From positions 9,640,249-9,704,248 of the forward strand of contig NC_053126.1 of NCBI RefSeq assembly GCF_010015445.1: a DNA stretch of 64,000 bases. The letters run 5' to 3'. This document shows positions 23,455 to 34,809 of this stretch, piece after piece (position 1 is the first letter of the stretch; each line of letters starts with the position of its first letter). The translations under genes and the position numbers were made by a program. The notes beneath the pieces are model-generated. The model was not told the DNA's origin, did not search any database, and saw nothing but the letters and a program-made list of their open reading frames with translations. Origin of the DNA: Perca fluviatilis. Taxonomy: Eukaryota; Chordata; Actinopteri; Perciformes; Percidae.

Positions 23455-23481
<27 letters not shown>
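23455..23481. repeat. TA microsatellite
   Basis: An uninterrupted TATATA run of about 26 bp. Confidence 0.9.
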
Positions 23482-24014
23482 GTAGGACTACTGTGTTTTG
23501 TTTTCTCTTTTATTTCAATTATTTTCTAGTTGATTACAAAATGTTTTGTATGTGATTGTCAGTTATATGACGGAGGGAGGGAGATAGAGGGAGAGAGGAT
23601 GAAGGAGAGAGAGAGAGCGAAGGATGGAGAGAGGGTGGACAAAGAGAGGGACCTGGAAGAATCAGGTGAGAAAGTGGACATATATTATATGGGCAAAAAC
23701 ACTTAAAATATTCCATTCACATTATATTTACATATACATTTCATGGAGGACTAGGCTCTTAAGAAAAAGAGATGTTGGATTTTCCCCGTCTGGTTCAGAG
23801 GCATTGTTAGATTAGATTATTCATCATTTTGCTGTATAACCATATCAGTTTCTATCAATGATGTAATTGAAAAAGTGTAAAAATTATAGAAATATTTCAT
23901 AAAATATCAAAGTCCTCTGCAGGGGGGGGGGGAGACTCAGATGCTTTAGATCACATTGCTGTTTGTTGTCTGTGGAGGTTTTGTGCAGCTGCTCCACTGT
24001 CTTCAGTTACTGTG

Positions 24015-24465
24015 TCTCTTCGAGCACAGAAGTAAACAGCAGAATCTGCTGCTGTCAGGCTCTGGACTTCGAGGTACTGAGTGCTGCTGGGAACATCTTC
24101 AGTCATGATGAAACGGCTTTGAAAGGAGCTGCCATAGATAGCAGAGTTTGAACCTGTATCCATCCTCCCAATCCACTCCAGAGCTTCTCCTGGTCTCTGT
24201 CGTATCCAGTGAATATAGGTGCTTGTTATAACCAGATATGATACATGACATCTTCACTGTCTCTCCAGGTCTTTTCACCTCAGAGGGAGACTGGTCCAGT
24301 TTGATCTCACTCCAAACTCCTGTAAGGAAAGAAATTGTGATAATCATCCAACAAAGTTGTAAATCACAGGTTGGACATTTACTAAAGAAGTAAAGCAGAA
24401 TTCTTTTTTTTCTCACCATGAATAGTAACTACAATTAACAAACTCCAGATAACGGTATTTTCCAT
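24015..24465 (-). pseudogene. VH #15, family E pseudogene (CDR1 frameshift)
   Basis: Leader 24465-24417 ([17 protein letters not shown]) and V exon 24319-24015. Against VH #6 and #21, five bases (GCATG) are missing in CDR1 after SCIISGY, so Trp41 and everything after lie in another frame; both halves are otherwise open. The RSS is also damaged: heptamer CACAGTA (24014-24008), 23 bp, and a nonamer shortened by one base (ACAAAACC, 23984-23977). Confidence 0.85.
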
Positions 24466-24479
24466 TCAGTCGTCATTCA

Positions 24480-25160
24480 GTGCTCTGATCTGAGTGTTTC
24501 ATAAATATATCAAACCGTCCCAGTTTTCTGGTACAAGTTTCTGATGGTGTGTTTATAAGAGAGGAAGAGTTTGCATAGACCTCCCTCTACAGGTTTAAAA
24601 TGGGAACATGTCACACAGATACATTTCCATAAGTAGAGTATCTCTACAACAGCAGAGGAAACTGTGAAATATCAAAGTCCTGTCAACTATTTCTGCTTAT
24701 GAAATATAGTACTTTGATGCTACAGGGACAGACAAGATGTATTTTTATGACAGTATATTGAACTGAGAAATATTTCTTATACATTTACTGTTTAAGTGGA
24801 AATCAAAATGTTTATTTTCTTGGATTATAGTCTTGAAATTTTGACGAGCAGGTGACATGATATTTTTCATTGCAAAATTACAAAAATTACAAAAATGTTT
24901 TTTGCATACTTAACTGCATATTTGAATGGGTATGTTTATCTTGCTTTTTCAAATGTTATTGTCTGATCCAGCTCTATGTAACAGAAATATTGTTTTCTTG
25001 TCATCTCAATGCATCTCAATACAATTACAGAGATACAAAACCTCATATCCTTGTAGTGACAAATTTCTCAAATACATTTAATCATAGACAATCTCTCTAT
25101 CAGAGAGTAACTGGCCACATATACTCTGCTGGATAATTTATTTGTTTACATTTTATTTTA
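24480..25160. other. Intergenic, VH #15 promoter then no gene
   Basis: The promoter (TATGCAAAC near 24565) is followed by AT-rich DNA. I see nothing coding. Confidence 0.5.
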
Positions 25161-25218
25161 CCAGTCTTACTGGTTGCTGGGTATTTGTGCAGGTCTGTTG
25201 GTGGTTTGTATCACTGTG

Positions 25219-25667
25219 GGGTAACGTACACAGTAATACACAGCTGTGTCCTCAGGCTGCACATTCTGTCCTTTTAGAGTCACTGTTAGAGCAGAAGTGT
25301 CTCTGCTGTAGCTGAACTTGTTCTTCAGAGCATCATTTTGGTAAAGGCCACTTGTTCCCCACTGATGGGAAATCCAGTCCATTGGTTTTCCTTCACTCTG
25401 TCTGATCCAACCTGTTGCATAGCTGTTATCAGTCAAAGAATAACCAGAGACCTGACAGCTGATGGTCAGAGACTGTCCAGGCTGCACAACCATTGAGTCT
25501 GTCTGGATGAGATCAATACTGTTCACACCTGTGGAAACACAAATCAACATTATCTCCATCATTCATCTGACTATTCAGGGTTTCTAATGTGTGTATTAGA
25601 GTGAATCCACTAAAAGCTCCTCACAGGATCCAGCAGCCAGCAGCAGTATCAGAGCTACAGAGAACAT
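25219..25667 (-). CDS. VH #16, family C, intact
   Basis: Leader 25667-25625 (MFSVALILLLAAGS), V exon 25528-25219. FR1 IDLIQTDSMVVQPGQ; Cys23 TISCQVSGYSLTDNS; Trp41 TGWIRQSEGKPMDWI; FR3 NKFSYSRDTSALTVTLKG, shared with #25 but not #4 or #11; Cys104 [20 protein letters not shown] (25218-25212), 23 bp, ACAAATACC (25188-25180). The two FR3 types mark two subgroups within family C. Confidence 0.9.
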
Positions 25668-26221
25668 GTTGATGTTGAAGCTGAACTGATGTCAGCTCTT
25701 CTGTCTCTCTCTGACACACACACACTTCACTTCTTTATGAGGCAACACACAAGGAGGCTGATTTACATACTGATGATAGTAAATCAGCTGACTAAAGTAT
25801 ATTTGAATAAATCAAAATGAAGAAGAAATGTTCAGGTGTTCTCACATAAAGAGAAGGTGAAACCTGAATCTCTGACAAACATGTTTGACTGTTAATGAAA
25901 AGTAAATAATGATATGATGGAAGATAAACTATTCATTTATACTGTAGTTAAATCACTGAATGTATTCCATCACTTGAAAGGTAATATATACATTCAATAA
26001 TGTATCACTGATTGTTATGTCAGAGTATTTAAATTGATTGATTGTACTGTTAATGTTAAATTTAATTAAGAACCTAAAACACTTTATCTCCTTGCTGTAA
26101 CAGTGAGCTGGTGTTGAAACCATTAGTGGTCTGAGGGCTCCTCCTCTGGTGGCTTCATGTTACAAGTGTTCAGGCTCTGAGGGGTTTTTGTTCAGGTCTA
26201 CTGATGGTTTGTGTTACTGTG

Positions 26222-26646
26222 GCTCTCTGGCACAGTGGCCTACACACGGGTCTTCAGGCTGCACATTCTGTCCATTTAGAGTCACTGTCTTGCTGGAAGT
26301 CTCTAAGTCGATACTGAACTTGTTCTTCAGGGAATCTTTGTAGTATGAAGCTCCAGTGCTTTTCATTCCAATCCACTCCAGTCCTTTCCCTGCAGGCTGT
26401 CTGATCCAAGCTGTGTAGTAGCTGCTGAGAGAATAAGAGACCTGACAGGTGATGGTCAGACGTTGACCTGGCTGCACAGTCACAGAGGCTGGCTGGGTCA
26501 ACTGTTCACACTTCACACCTGTTAAAAAAGAAAATGTTTTGTAACAAATTATCAAGTTATATTTCAAAGAACAACTGTTGACTTTAACAAATCCAGAGAG
26601 ACTCACATCCAGCTGCCAACAGCAGCAGCAGAGCTCCAGAGAACAT
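26222..26646 (-). CDS. VH #17, family A2, open but with altered FR3 end
   Basis: Leader 26646-26607 (MFSGALLLLLAAG), V exon 26518-26222, RSS CACAGTA (26221-26215), 23 bp, ACAAAAACC (26191-26183). The frame is open, with Cys23, Trp41 and Cys104 kept, but the FR3 end reads EDPCVGHCARE where every other family A gene has [11 protein letters not shown]. The change covers 15 bases, keeps the frame, removes both conserved tyrosines before Cys104 and adds a cysteine. Folding may be impaired, so function is doubtful despite the open frame. Confidence 0.75.
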
Positions 26647-26669
26647 GGTTTATGTTGAAACTGACGTGC

Positions 26670-27470
26670 TGTGAACTCCACTGACAGCCTGATGTGATGT
26701 TTTTATAGCTGAGAAACAAGGAAGGTCACTGAGTTTGCATAAAATCAAACATATGAAGCATCAATGTTGGTCTAACTGGAGTCAATAGAAGAGTTTGTTC
26801 AGTGTTATTATATCTGCAGAGTGAAAATATGCGTGTCATTTTTTATTCATTCATATCTAGGTACAGATTACCTTATTGCATTAAACTGTCAATATTGTCT
26901 CCACTTATTTTCTAGACTTTCATTTGTGTTAATACACAACAATAATTCCTTAACGACTATATTATTATTCTATTGTCAAACATTAATAATCTTTTTTATA
27001 TAAAATAGTTATCTTCATACACGATACAAGTAAATTCACTCTGAACAATAATGTTAAATATTGTCATCACTCATCTCCACTTTCAGCTGTTTTCTCTTAG
27101 AAATAATTTTAATGAAATTAGAGTGATGGAAAGAGTGATATATTCTTATTTACCTATTGGTTTTATTACAGAGCAATATGAATCATTTCAGAGTTTGAGT
27201 ATCAGTCAGTTAAGATCAATGAGAACAGCAGATCTGAGTTTCTCCTTTTAGTAACAGAGGAGAGAGAAACTAGACAAGTTTTCAAGTTTGTGTATAATGC
27301 AGTTAGGATTATTAATTTATAATAAAAACATATATGAAAATAAAATTACACAATATAAAACAACTTATAAATACTGAAAACAATACAAATGTAATATAAA
27401 ATGTTGAAATGTGTACATTTTATGAACAATATTTCAAACTTGTGCACTACCAGCCTGAAAGAATGAGTAC
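26670..27470. other. Family A to B intergenic cassette sequence
   Basis: Near-copy of 17050-17650. No gene beyond the VH #17 promoter. Confidence 0.6.
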
Positions 27471-27513
27471 TGTAGGATTTTGTACAGCTGCTCAAACAAC
27501 TCCAGTCACTGTG

Positions 27514-27955
27514 GCTCTCGAGCACAATAATAAACAGCAGAATCTTCAGTCTTCAGACTGTTCATCTGCAGATACAGCTGCTCTCTGTTGTTGTCTCTGG
27601 AGATGGTAAACCGGCCTTGGACTGACTGAGAGTAGTAGATGCTAGCACTGTCATATCTGATAGTAGCAACCCATTCCAGTCCTTTTCCAGGAGACTGTCT
27701 GATCCAGGCCATCCAGTTGCCACTGAATGACAATCCAGATGCTGTACAGGTCAATCTGTGGGATTCTCCAGGTCTTTTAATCGCTGGTTCTGATTCTGTC
27801 AGAGTCTGACCATCGACACCTTTCAAATAAAGAAAAAAGTCAGTTGCTTTTAATTTTGGTAATGCTTTAAAGACAACTTCAAATTAAGATCAGTGAAAAT
27901 CTTCACCTGCCCAGCAGAGAGTTAAAAGCAGCAGTCCTGTCCTATAGTCCATCAT
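27514..27955 (-). CDS. VH #18, family B, intact
   Basis: Leader 27955-27907 ([17 protein letters not shown]) and V exon 27819-27514. The acceptor is an AAG rather than CAG (TTTGAAAG), which may weaken splicing. FR1 [17 protein letters not shown], Cys23 [32 protein letters not shown], Cys104 [21 protein letters not shown] (27513-27507), 23 bp, ACAAAATCC (27483-27475). CDR2 is identical to that of VH #13 ([15 protein letters not shown]) while CDR1 differs, a pattern expected of segmental gene conversion. Confidence 0.88.
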
Positions 27956-28049
27956 GTTAAACTGTGTGTCCACTGTTCTCTGTCCTCCTCTCTGCACTCA
28001 GATAAGTAGAGGTGAAGATATCTGAGTTTTGCATCGACTCCTCCTCACA

Positions 28050-29450
28050 GGGAGGATACATCTGGACTGGAATTTAATATCTTCTTTGAGGAAACTAGAA
28101 TACATTTTTATTGACTAGGAAGTGTCCATATTAGCTTTTACATTGTCAATGCAATTTTAAAATGAGTAACTAGGTTATCAACTTTACCACAACAATAATT
28201 TAAGCATAACTCATGTCATCTGATAGATTGAAGCAGTGGTGCCCAGCACACATGGATGGATTTTGAAGGTTTAGGGTCATTTCATGGCAGAAAAGTTTGT
28301 AACAGATTATCATTCGGAGGAGAACATCAATATCTGGAGCATTAGGGGCTGAAAACAATGAAATGAAACATTTACTACTTTACTTCCCTGTCTTTGTTCC
28401 TATATATGGACGTCACTGGGATAAGTGTTGAAGTCAGTCCTTGTCTGCCCTCTACAGTTTTAAAACAGGAATGGTAGCTACTTTTAAACTGAGAAAGTTT
28501 ACTCACTTGTGACACCCAAAAAAATGTTTTTTATTGAAGCCCTGTGCTTGTGAGTCAAGTGCAGATGTGAGTTGCACATGCGTCACTTTGCGACAATGAC
28601 GCTGCGACATCTACACGCTTTAAACTTTAAACTTTAAATGAGGTTCAGTATGTTTTCCTGCAGTTTTTGGAGTCTTGTGGAGTAAACATGCATAAGGGGT
28701 CACGGGAGTGGAGTCCATAACAGGTTGTTTTCTCTATCAATATTGTACCTGCTGCCTCCTAATTTTTCTGAAATCTTTCTTTCTCCGCTTTATGTACCCA
28801 TAGACAACATGTACAAGATGAATTTTTGATTTGTACTTTATTTTCAATAGAGCTTTTAGCTACTGAGGGTCATTGAGGAGGCCACTGGCATTGGGGCAAT
28901 AAGGGGGGAGAAAAGTTTATTATTTTATGAATTTTACAAATTTTAGTATGACACAGACGCGCCCACCTTGCTTGCAGCCTGATCCGGATCCCTTGGTGTT
29001 ATGCCGTGAACTCATCTCACATCGGGTAGCCAGTAAACCGTTTAAACTCACATGACGCATGCGCATCTCACATCTGCACTCGACTCACATCGGGTAGTGA
29101 CATCCCTGCTTACCTTTCTTCCACCCAATGCATGCTGGGATACTCTCAAGCACCAACAAGACAGTGAATGAGAAGCAGAAGATGCATTATTGTAACTAAT
29201 GTTTAGAGGACTATAATTTACTTTATTTTTCGTCATTACAGCTCAGAATGTTTTTTTGACCTTTTAGATATTTGAAAACAAAACAAATGGCATTTTATCC
29301 TTATGCATTTCCATTTATATCGGTTTTCGACAACAATCATTCCACCCATAATTTCTATGTGATTTTCATGATTTTGCTCCTTATGAAGGAGTCAATTCTG
29401 AAACATCTAAAGGTGTGAACATTTACTATCAACTTGTAAAGATTAACCTT
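28050..29450. other. Upstream cassette of VH #18
   Basis: 28050-28520 and 29105-29450 match 31830-32275 and 32275-32620 upstream of VH #19. The part between (about 28520-29105) is extra here and contains repeated CACATCGGGTAG and GACGCATGCGC-like strings, probably an insertion. No gene. Confidence 0.5.
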
Positions 29451-29945
29451 CAAAGATTAACTGGTACCTGTGGTAAGAGATTGCTGGCGTAACAAGCTCG
29501 CTGACCGCGCTCTCACTCACACGGGGCATTTAGCAGGAAGAGGGGAGCTGCAGGCCCTGGAGCTCTGTCCAGGCACCGGCGTTTGTTAGTCCATTAACCC
29601 ACAAAACGGTGACTTTGCGCGGGTATGGAGTGCCGTGGGCTGCCAGCCCTGATGGAGCTCAATCTATCTCACAGCAGGCCGGGGTCTCTGAAGGAAGGCA
29701 GGCTAGGCGGCGAGGCAGCTACACAGGCAGCACCGGCCGCTGAACTCCGACACACAGTCGGACAAAAATTGCAATTAGACATACATTTTCGTAAAACGGC
29801 CCATATTTGACCTCTACATAGTTGATTTCATGCATAAAAAAGTTTCAGATGTGAATTTTGTAATGGAATAGCAGAGATCTGCGTGACCTAGATTCAGAAG
29901 ACTACCTGATCTCAGGTCAGTTGTGTAGCCTATGTTAATGTTGGG
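29450..29945. mobile_element. Single arm of the 8.7-kb palindromic element
   Basis: Matches one arm of 8690-9845 in inverse orientation (GTGGTAAGAGATTGCTGGCG, GACTTTGCGCGGGTATGGAG, and the tail CTGATCTCAGGTCAGTTGTG). The other arm is absent here. The short open frames are shadows. Confidence 0.7.
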
Positions 29946-30199
29946 GCGTGACCGTTCTCTTAATACACCCATGGGCGTGAAAAAGGTACAGGTCTTGAGA
30001 TGCTTGCTAAGCTTCCAGCTTTGTTGAGATTTCAGCGGCAGTTTCAAAATATGAGATTTTCATAGTAAAGGGGTGTCAATGGGATTTTGAGCTTCTCTGT
30101 ATGTCCTATTTACCCACCGAACTGTCGTTATTCAGCTATGACAAGGTAAAATCGGTTTTGCATTCTATCACCCCTTTAAAATATACTCTGCCTTGACAG

Positions 30200-30395
30200 A
30201 TCGTTTTAATACTGTAGGCTATGTCTGTATACAGATCTTAGCAAAAACTCTTCCCATTATGAAAGAAGCTGGATCGGAAAAGTCTGAATACTAAAGTTGC
30301 TGTTTATTATTGTGCTCGAGAGCCAGAGAGACTGAAGTTGTTTGAGCAACTGTACAAAATCCTACATAACTCATTCTTACTGGACTTATAGAGCA
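30200..30395 (+). pseudogene. Inverted VH 3'-end relic, left arm of an inverted repeat
   Basis: On the plus strand, opposite to all other VH, 30296-30324 encodes the end of a family B VH (VAVYYCARE). It is followed by a decayed heptamer (CAGAGAG where CACAGTG is expected) and nonamer ACAAAATCC at 30354. The whole block reappears inverted at 32635-32830. The FR1-FR3 body is missing, so it cannot function. Confidence 0.7.
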
Positions 30396-30499
30396 CAAAT
30401 TTCTGACATTCTTAAAGTTATAGTGCGCAGTTTCTGTCTCCCCCATGACAAATTTGAAGTAATGACAACAAAACTTACAGCGCATCCACATGATACAAC

Positions 30500-31190
30500 C
30501 CTTCTTCTGTGAATTAGCTTTGTATCAACTCATTTGGCAATGGTTTGAATGAAATGGACGTTCATTAATATCAAAAAGTTACGCACTAAAGCTTTACCTT
30601 AACATGCTTATTTTAGACAACATTACTACAGAAAAAATAATTTATGTTTACTAATGATTTTTAGTAATGACGACTAATGTAGACTTGATTTGTCTACTGC
30701 ATCAACTTACCGCTCTGTGTTAATACAATTTGACCTGTTAAGTTTCACCTTGTGTAAAAACTTAGACAGTTTAAGGCAACAGGTTTCCACACAAATTTCT
30801 AGTAAAGTCAACTAATTCGGGATAGCAGTGTACACCCCTCTGAAGTCTGTAACAGACTTTGAGAACTCAGCTGATTGCTGATTTAAATTGTTTTCTCTTT
30901 ACTCACAAATCCTCTATATGACCAGGCCCCTTCTTAGCTCACCAACCTTCTTCATCTCCACACTCATTCCCACAGTTGACTGATTCTGATAATAAGTGTG
31001 TGTTGTTGTTTTAAGTAAAGTTGTCAGCTAAATGTTTGTTATTGCTTGAACATGTTAATATAATATAATTATTTATTTAATGTGGGAAAACAATACATTA
31101 AAATGACTGTGACTATAACCTCCTAGTATTTAAGTATAACATATTAATAAATATAATATTTCTTAGGATATAGCCATAAGAATGAGTACT
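30500..31190. other. Intergenic inside the inverted-repeat-flanked block
   Basis: AT-rich DNA between the VH relic and VH #19. No gene or named repeat seen. Confidence 0.4.
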
Positions 31191-31232
31191 GTAGGATTTT
31201 GTACAGCTGCTCAACCAACTCCAGTCACTGTG

Positions 31233-31710
31233 GCTCTCGAGCACAATAATAAACAGCAGAATCTTCAGTCTTCAGACTGTTCATCTGCAGATACAGCTGC
31301 TCTCTGCTGTTGTCTCTGGAGACGGTAAACCGGCCTTGGACTGACTGAGAGTAGTATTTGCCACTACTACCAGCTTCAGTAGCAATCCACTCCAGTCCTT
31401 TTCCAGGAGCCTGTCTGATCCAGGCCATCCAGCTGCTACTGAATGACAATCCAGATGTTGTACAGGTCAATCTGTGGGATTCTCCAGGCCTTTTAATCGC
31501 TGGTTCAGATTCTGTCAGAGTCTGACCATCAACACCTGTCAAACCAAAAACGATAAGTATGTCATGCATTACCTTGGTACAAAGATCAGAGAAAATCTTC
31601 ATGTGAAATACGTCAGTAATACAAATGGGAATATCAAATCAACATCAGTGACAATCTTCACCTGCCCAGCAGATAGTTAAAAGCAGCAGTCCTGTCCTAT
31701 AGTCCATCAT
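31233..31710 (-). CDS. VH #19, family B, intact
   Basis: Leader 31710-31662 ([17 protein letters not shown]), V exon 31535-31233. FR1 [17 protein letters not shown]; Cys23 [30 protein letters not shown]; short CDR2 [12 protein letters not shown]; Cys104 [21 protein letters not shown] (31232-31226), 23 bp, ACAAAATCC (31202-31194). Its intron copies that of VH #13, and its upstream DNA copies that of #18, so the three form one sub-lineage. It lies inside a 2.6-kb block bounded by inverted repeats. Confidence 0.9.
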
Positions 31711-31829
31711 GTTAAACTGTGTGTCCACTGTTCTCTGTCCTCCTCTCTGCACTCAGATAAGTAGAGGTGAAGATATCTGAGTTTTGCATTGACTCCTCCT
31801 CACAGGGAGGAAACATCTGGACTGGAATA

Positions 31830-32630
31830 TAAAATCTTCTTTGATGAAACTAGAATACATTTTTATTGACTAGGAAGTGTCCATATTAGTTATAAATGCT
31901 ATTTTAAAATGAGTAACTAGGTTATCAACTTTACCACAACAATAATAAAAAGCATAATTCATATCATCTGATTGACTGAAGCAGTGGTGCCCATCACACC
32001 TGGATGTGGCATTGTGATGGTTTATGGTCATTTCATGGCAGAAAAGTTTGTAACAGATTATCATACGGAGGAGAACAGGCGCTGAAAACAATTAAATAAA
32101 AGCATACTGCTTTACTTCCCTGTCTTTGTTCCTGTATATGGACGTCACTGGGATGCGTGTTAAAGTCAGTCCTTGTCTGCCCTCTAGAGTTTTAAAACAG
32201 GAATGGTAGCTACTTTTAAACAGAGAAAGATTACTCACTTGTGAAACCCAAAGAAATGTTTGTTATTGAAGATCTGTGCTTGTTCCATGCTTACCTTCCT
32301 TCCACCCAATGCATGCTGGGATATTGTCAAGCACCAACATGACAGTGAATGAAAAGCAGAAGATGCATTGTTGTAACTGATGTTTAGAGGACTAGAATTA
32401 CTAAAAATACTTTATTTTTCATCATTACAGCTCAGAATGTTTTTTTTTACCTTTTATATATTTCCAGTTATATCAGTTTTTGACAAAAATCATTCCACCC
32501 ATCATTTGTTTCTAATTTATTTTCATACATTACATTCATTTTGCACCTTATGAAGGAGTAAATTCTGAAGCATCAAAAGTTGTGAACATTTACTATCAAC
32601 TTGTAAAGGTTAACCTTCAAAGATTAAGAA
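31830..32630. other. Upstream cassette of VH #19
   Basis: Paralogue of 28050-29450 without the insertion found there. No gene. Confidence 0.5.
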
Positions 32631-32634
32631 TGTG

Positions 32635-32830
32635 AGACAGTTGTGCTCTATAAGTCCAGTAAGAATGAGTACTGTAGGATTTTGTACAGCTGCTCAAACA
32701 ACTCCAGTCTCTCTGGCTCTCGAGCACAATAACAAACAGCAACTTTAGCCTTCAGACTTTTACGATCCAGCTTCTTCCATAATGGGAAGAGTTTTTGCTA
32801 AGATCTGTATACAGACATATAGTATTAAAA
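32635..32830 (-). pseudogene. VH 3'-end relic, right arm of an inverted repeat
   Basis: Contains nonamer ACAAAATCC, 23 bp, heptamer CAGAGAG in place of CACAGTG, and a family B end read as VVCYCARE-like, then unrelated DNA. It is the inverse of 30200-30395 over nearly 200 bp. The V body is absent. Confidence 0.65.
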
Positions 32831-33249
32831 CAAGTCAGTCAGATTATTCAGAGTAGATTTTAAAAATGACAGAGAAAAAATGGCAACAAGGTTTTGATCT
32901 ACATGTCTCCTTTTTATGGCTGGAAAATGATTTACTTCCAGGATTTTGTGTAAATTTGGTATGAATAAGAAATTTATTTCATAAAATAACTTGTGTACGA
33001 TCTGAAAATCATGTGGAAGCTTTTTAATTTTAAATGTTACCAAAATGTAGAATTTTGCATGATCTTCATGCATGTACTTATGAAGTGGACACAGTTTCAC
33101 CACACTAATACAAGTGATACTAATACGTAGAACGTGTCGACAGTATGGCAAAAAAAAAGTGATACTGAGTCAACTATATGATCCCAGTGGTGATTTTAAA
33201 TAGAGGAAGTAGTTTTTGTATGACTCTCCTATTATCGTCTCTCACTGTG

Positions 33250-33693
33250 TCTCTTCTTGCACAGTAATACACTGCTGTGTCCTCGGTCTTCAGACTGTTC
33301 ATCTGCAGATAGAGTTTACTGCTGGAGTCATCTCTGGAGATGGTGAATCTCCCCTGGACTGACTGGGAGTAATAGATGGGAGAACTGCCTGTGTATATAA
33401 AAGCGATCCACTCCAGTCCTTTTCCAGGAGCCTGTCTGACCCAGTTCATAGGGTAGCTGCTGAATGTGAATCCAGATGTTGTACAGGTCAATCTGTGAGA
33501 TTCTCCAGGTCTTTTAATCGCTGGTTCAGATTCTGTCAGAGTCTGACCATCACCACCTGTCAAGAGGATAAAAAACATCAAGTGAAATAAGCTGATGACA
33601 CCAAATAAAAGCTATGTTAAATTAAGATCAGTGAAAATCTTCACCTGCCCAGCAGAGAGTTAAAAGCAGCAGTCCTGTCCTATAGTCCATCAT
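33250..33693 (-). CDS. VH #20, family B with variant RSS, intact
   Basis: Leader 33693-33645 ([17 protein letters not shown]) and V exon 33556-33250. FR1 [17 protein letters not shown], Cys23 [34 protein letters not shown]3 [16 protein letters not shown], Cys104 [21 protein letters not shown] (33249-33243), 23 bp, ACAAAAACT (33219-33211). The 3' third and RSS match VH #8 while the 5' two thirds match ordinary family B, so this looks like a hybrid between the two lineages. Confidence 0.88.
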
Positions 33694-34234
33694 GTTAAAC
33701 TGTGTGTCCACTGTTCTCTGTCCTCCTCTCTGCACTCAGATAAGTAGAGGTGAAGATATCTGAGTTTTGCATCGACTCCTCCTCACAGGGAGGAAACATC
33801 TGGACTGGAGATATTTAATGAAACTGAGTCAGAGTCAACCCTCCAAGTCAGCTGTTTTGACCTTTGTCTGACATTTTATAATTTGTGTAAAATGTTTATT
33901 AATATGAACACCACAACCACAGTTATTATATTAATACACAAATGAGATCTGACACATTACAGTAAAATACAATGTTAATTCAAACTTCTTGAATCATAAT
34001 TAATCTTGTTTTCAAGGCTCTGTTTCAATTACTTTATTGTCATTTCACCATTTAATACCATTATAACATCATGGCTTTTACCTATGAATATTACTTTTGC
34101 AATTTAGTTTTACAGTAGATAATGCTTTGAACGTTGAAGGAACTCTGTCTATTACTGTGAGGTATGTCACATCATGATGAAAAGAAATATGTACTCGTAC
34201 AGTAAAATATTATGGAAATCTAATTTGGATATAT

Positions 34235-34256
34235 ATAATATATATATATATATATA
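34235..34256. repeat. TA microsatellite
   Basis: Short TATATA run 3' of VH #21. Confidence 0.85.
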
Positions 34257-34356
34257 AGTGCTTAGGTGGTAAAAAACTCAGATGCTTAAGATCACATTGC
34301 TGTTTTTTGTCTGTGGAGGTTTTTGTGCAGCTGCTCCACTGTCTTCAGTCACTGTG

Positions 34357-34795
34357 CCTTCTCGAGCACAGAAGTAAACAGCAGAATCTGCTGCTGTCAG
34401 GCTCTGGACCTCGAGGTACTGAGTGCTGCTGGGAACATCTTCAGTCATGATGAAACGGCTTTGAAAGGAGCTGCCATAGCTAGCAGAGTTTGAACCTGCA
34501 TTCATCCTCCCAATCCACTCCAGAGCTTCTCCTGGTCTCTGTCGGATCCAGTGAATATAGTAGCTTGTCATGCTATAACCAGATATGATACATGACATCT
34601 TCACTGTCTCTCCAGGTCTTTTCACCTCAGAGGGAGACTGGTCATGTTTGATCTCACTCCAAACTCCTGTAAGTTGATTTAAAAAAAAGTGATCATCATC
34701 TAACAGACTTTTTACTAAGGAAGTATTGCAGAAATGATTTTCTCACCATGAATAGTAACTACAAATAATAAACTCCAGATAACGGTATTTTCCAT
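34357..34795 (-). CDS. VH #21, family E, intact
   Basis: Leader 34795-34747 ([17 protein letters not shown]), V exon 34666-34357. FR1 [17 protein letters not shown], Cys23 [34 protein letters not shown]3 [17 protein letters not shown], Cys104 [20 protein letters not shown] (34356-34350), 23 bp, ACAAAAACC (34326-34318). V exon almost identical to VH #6; a functional-looking recent duplicate. Confidence 0.9.
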
Positions 34796-34809
34796 TCTGT
34801 GAGAAACAC

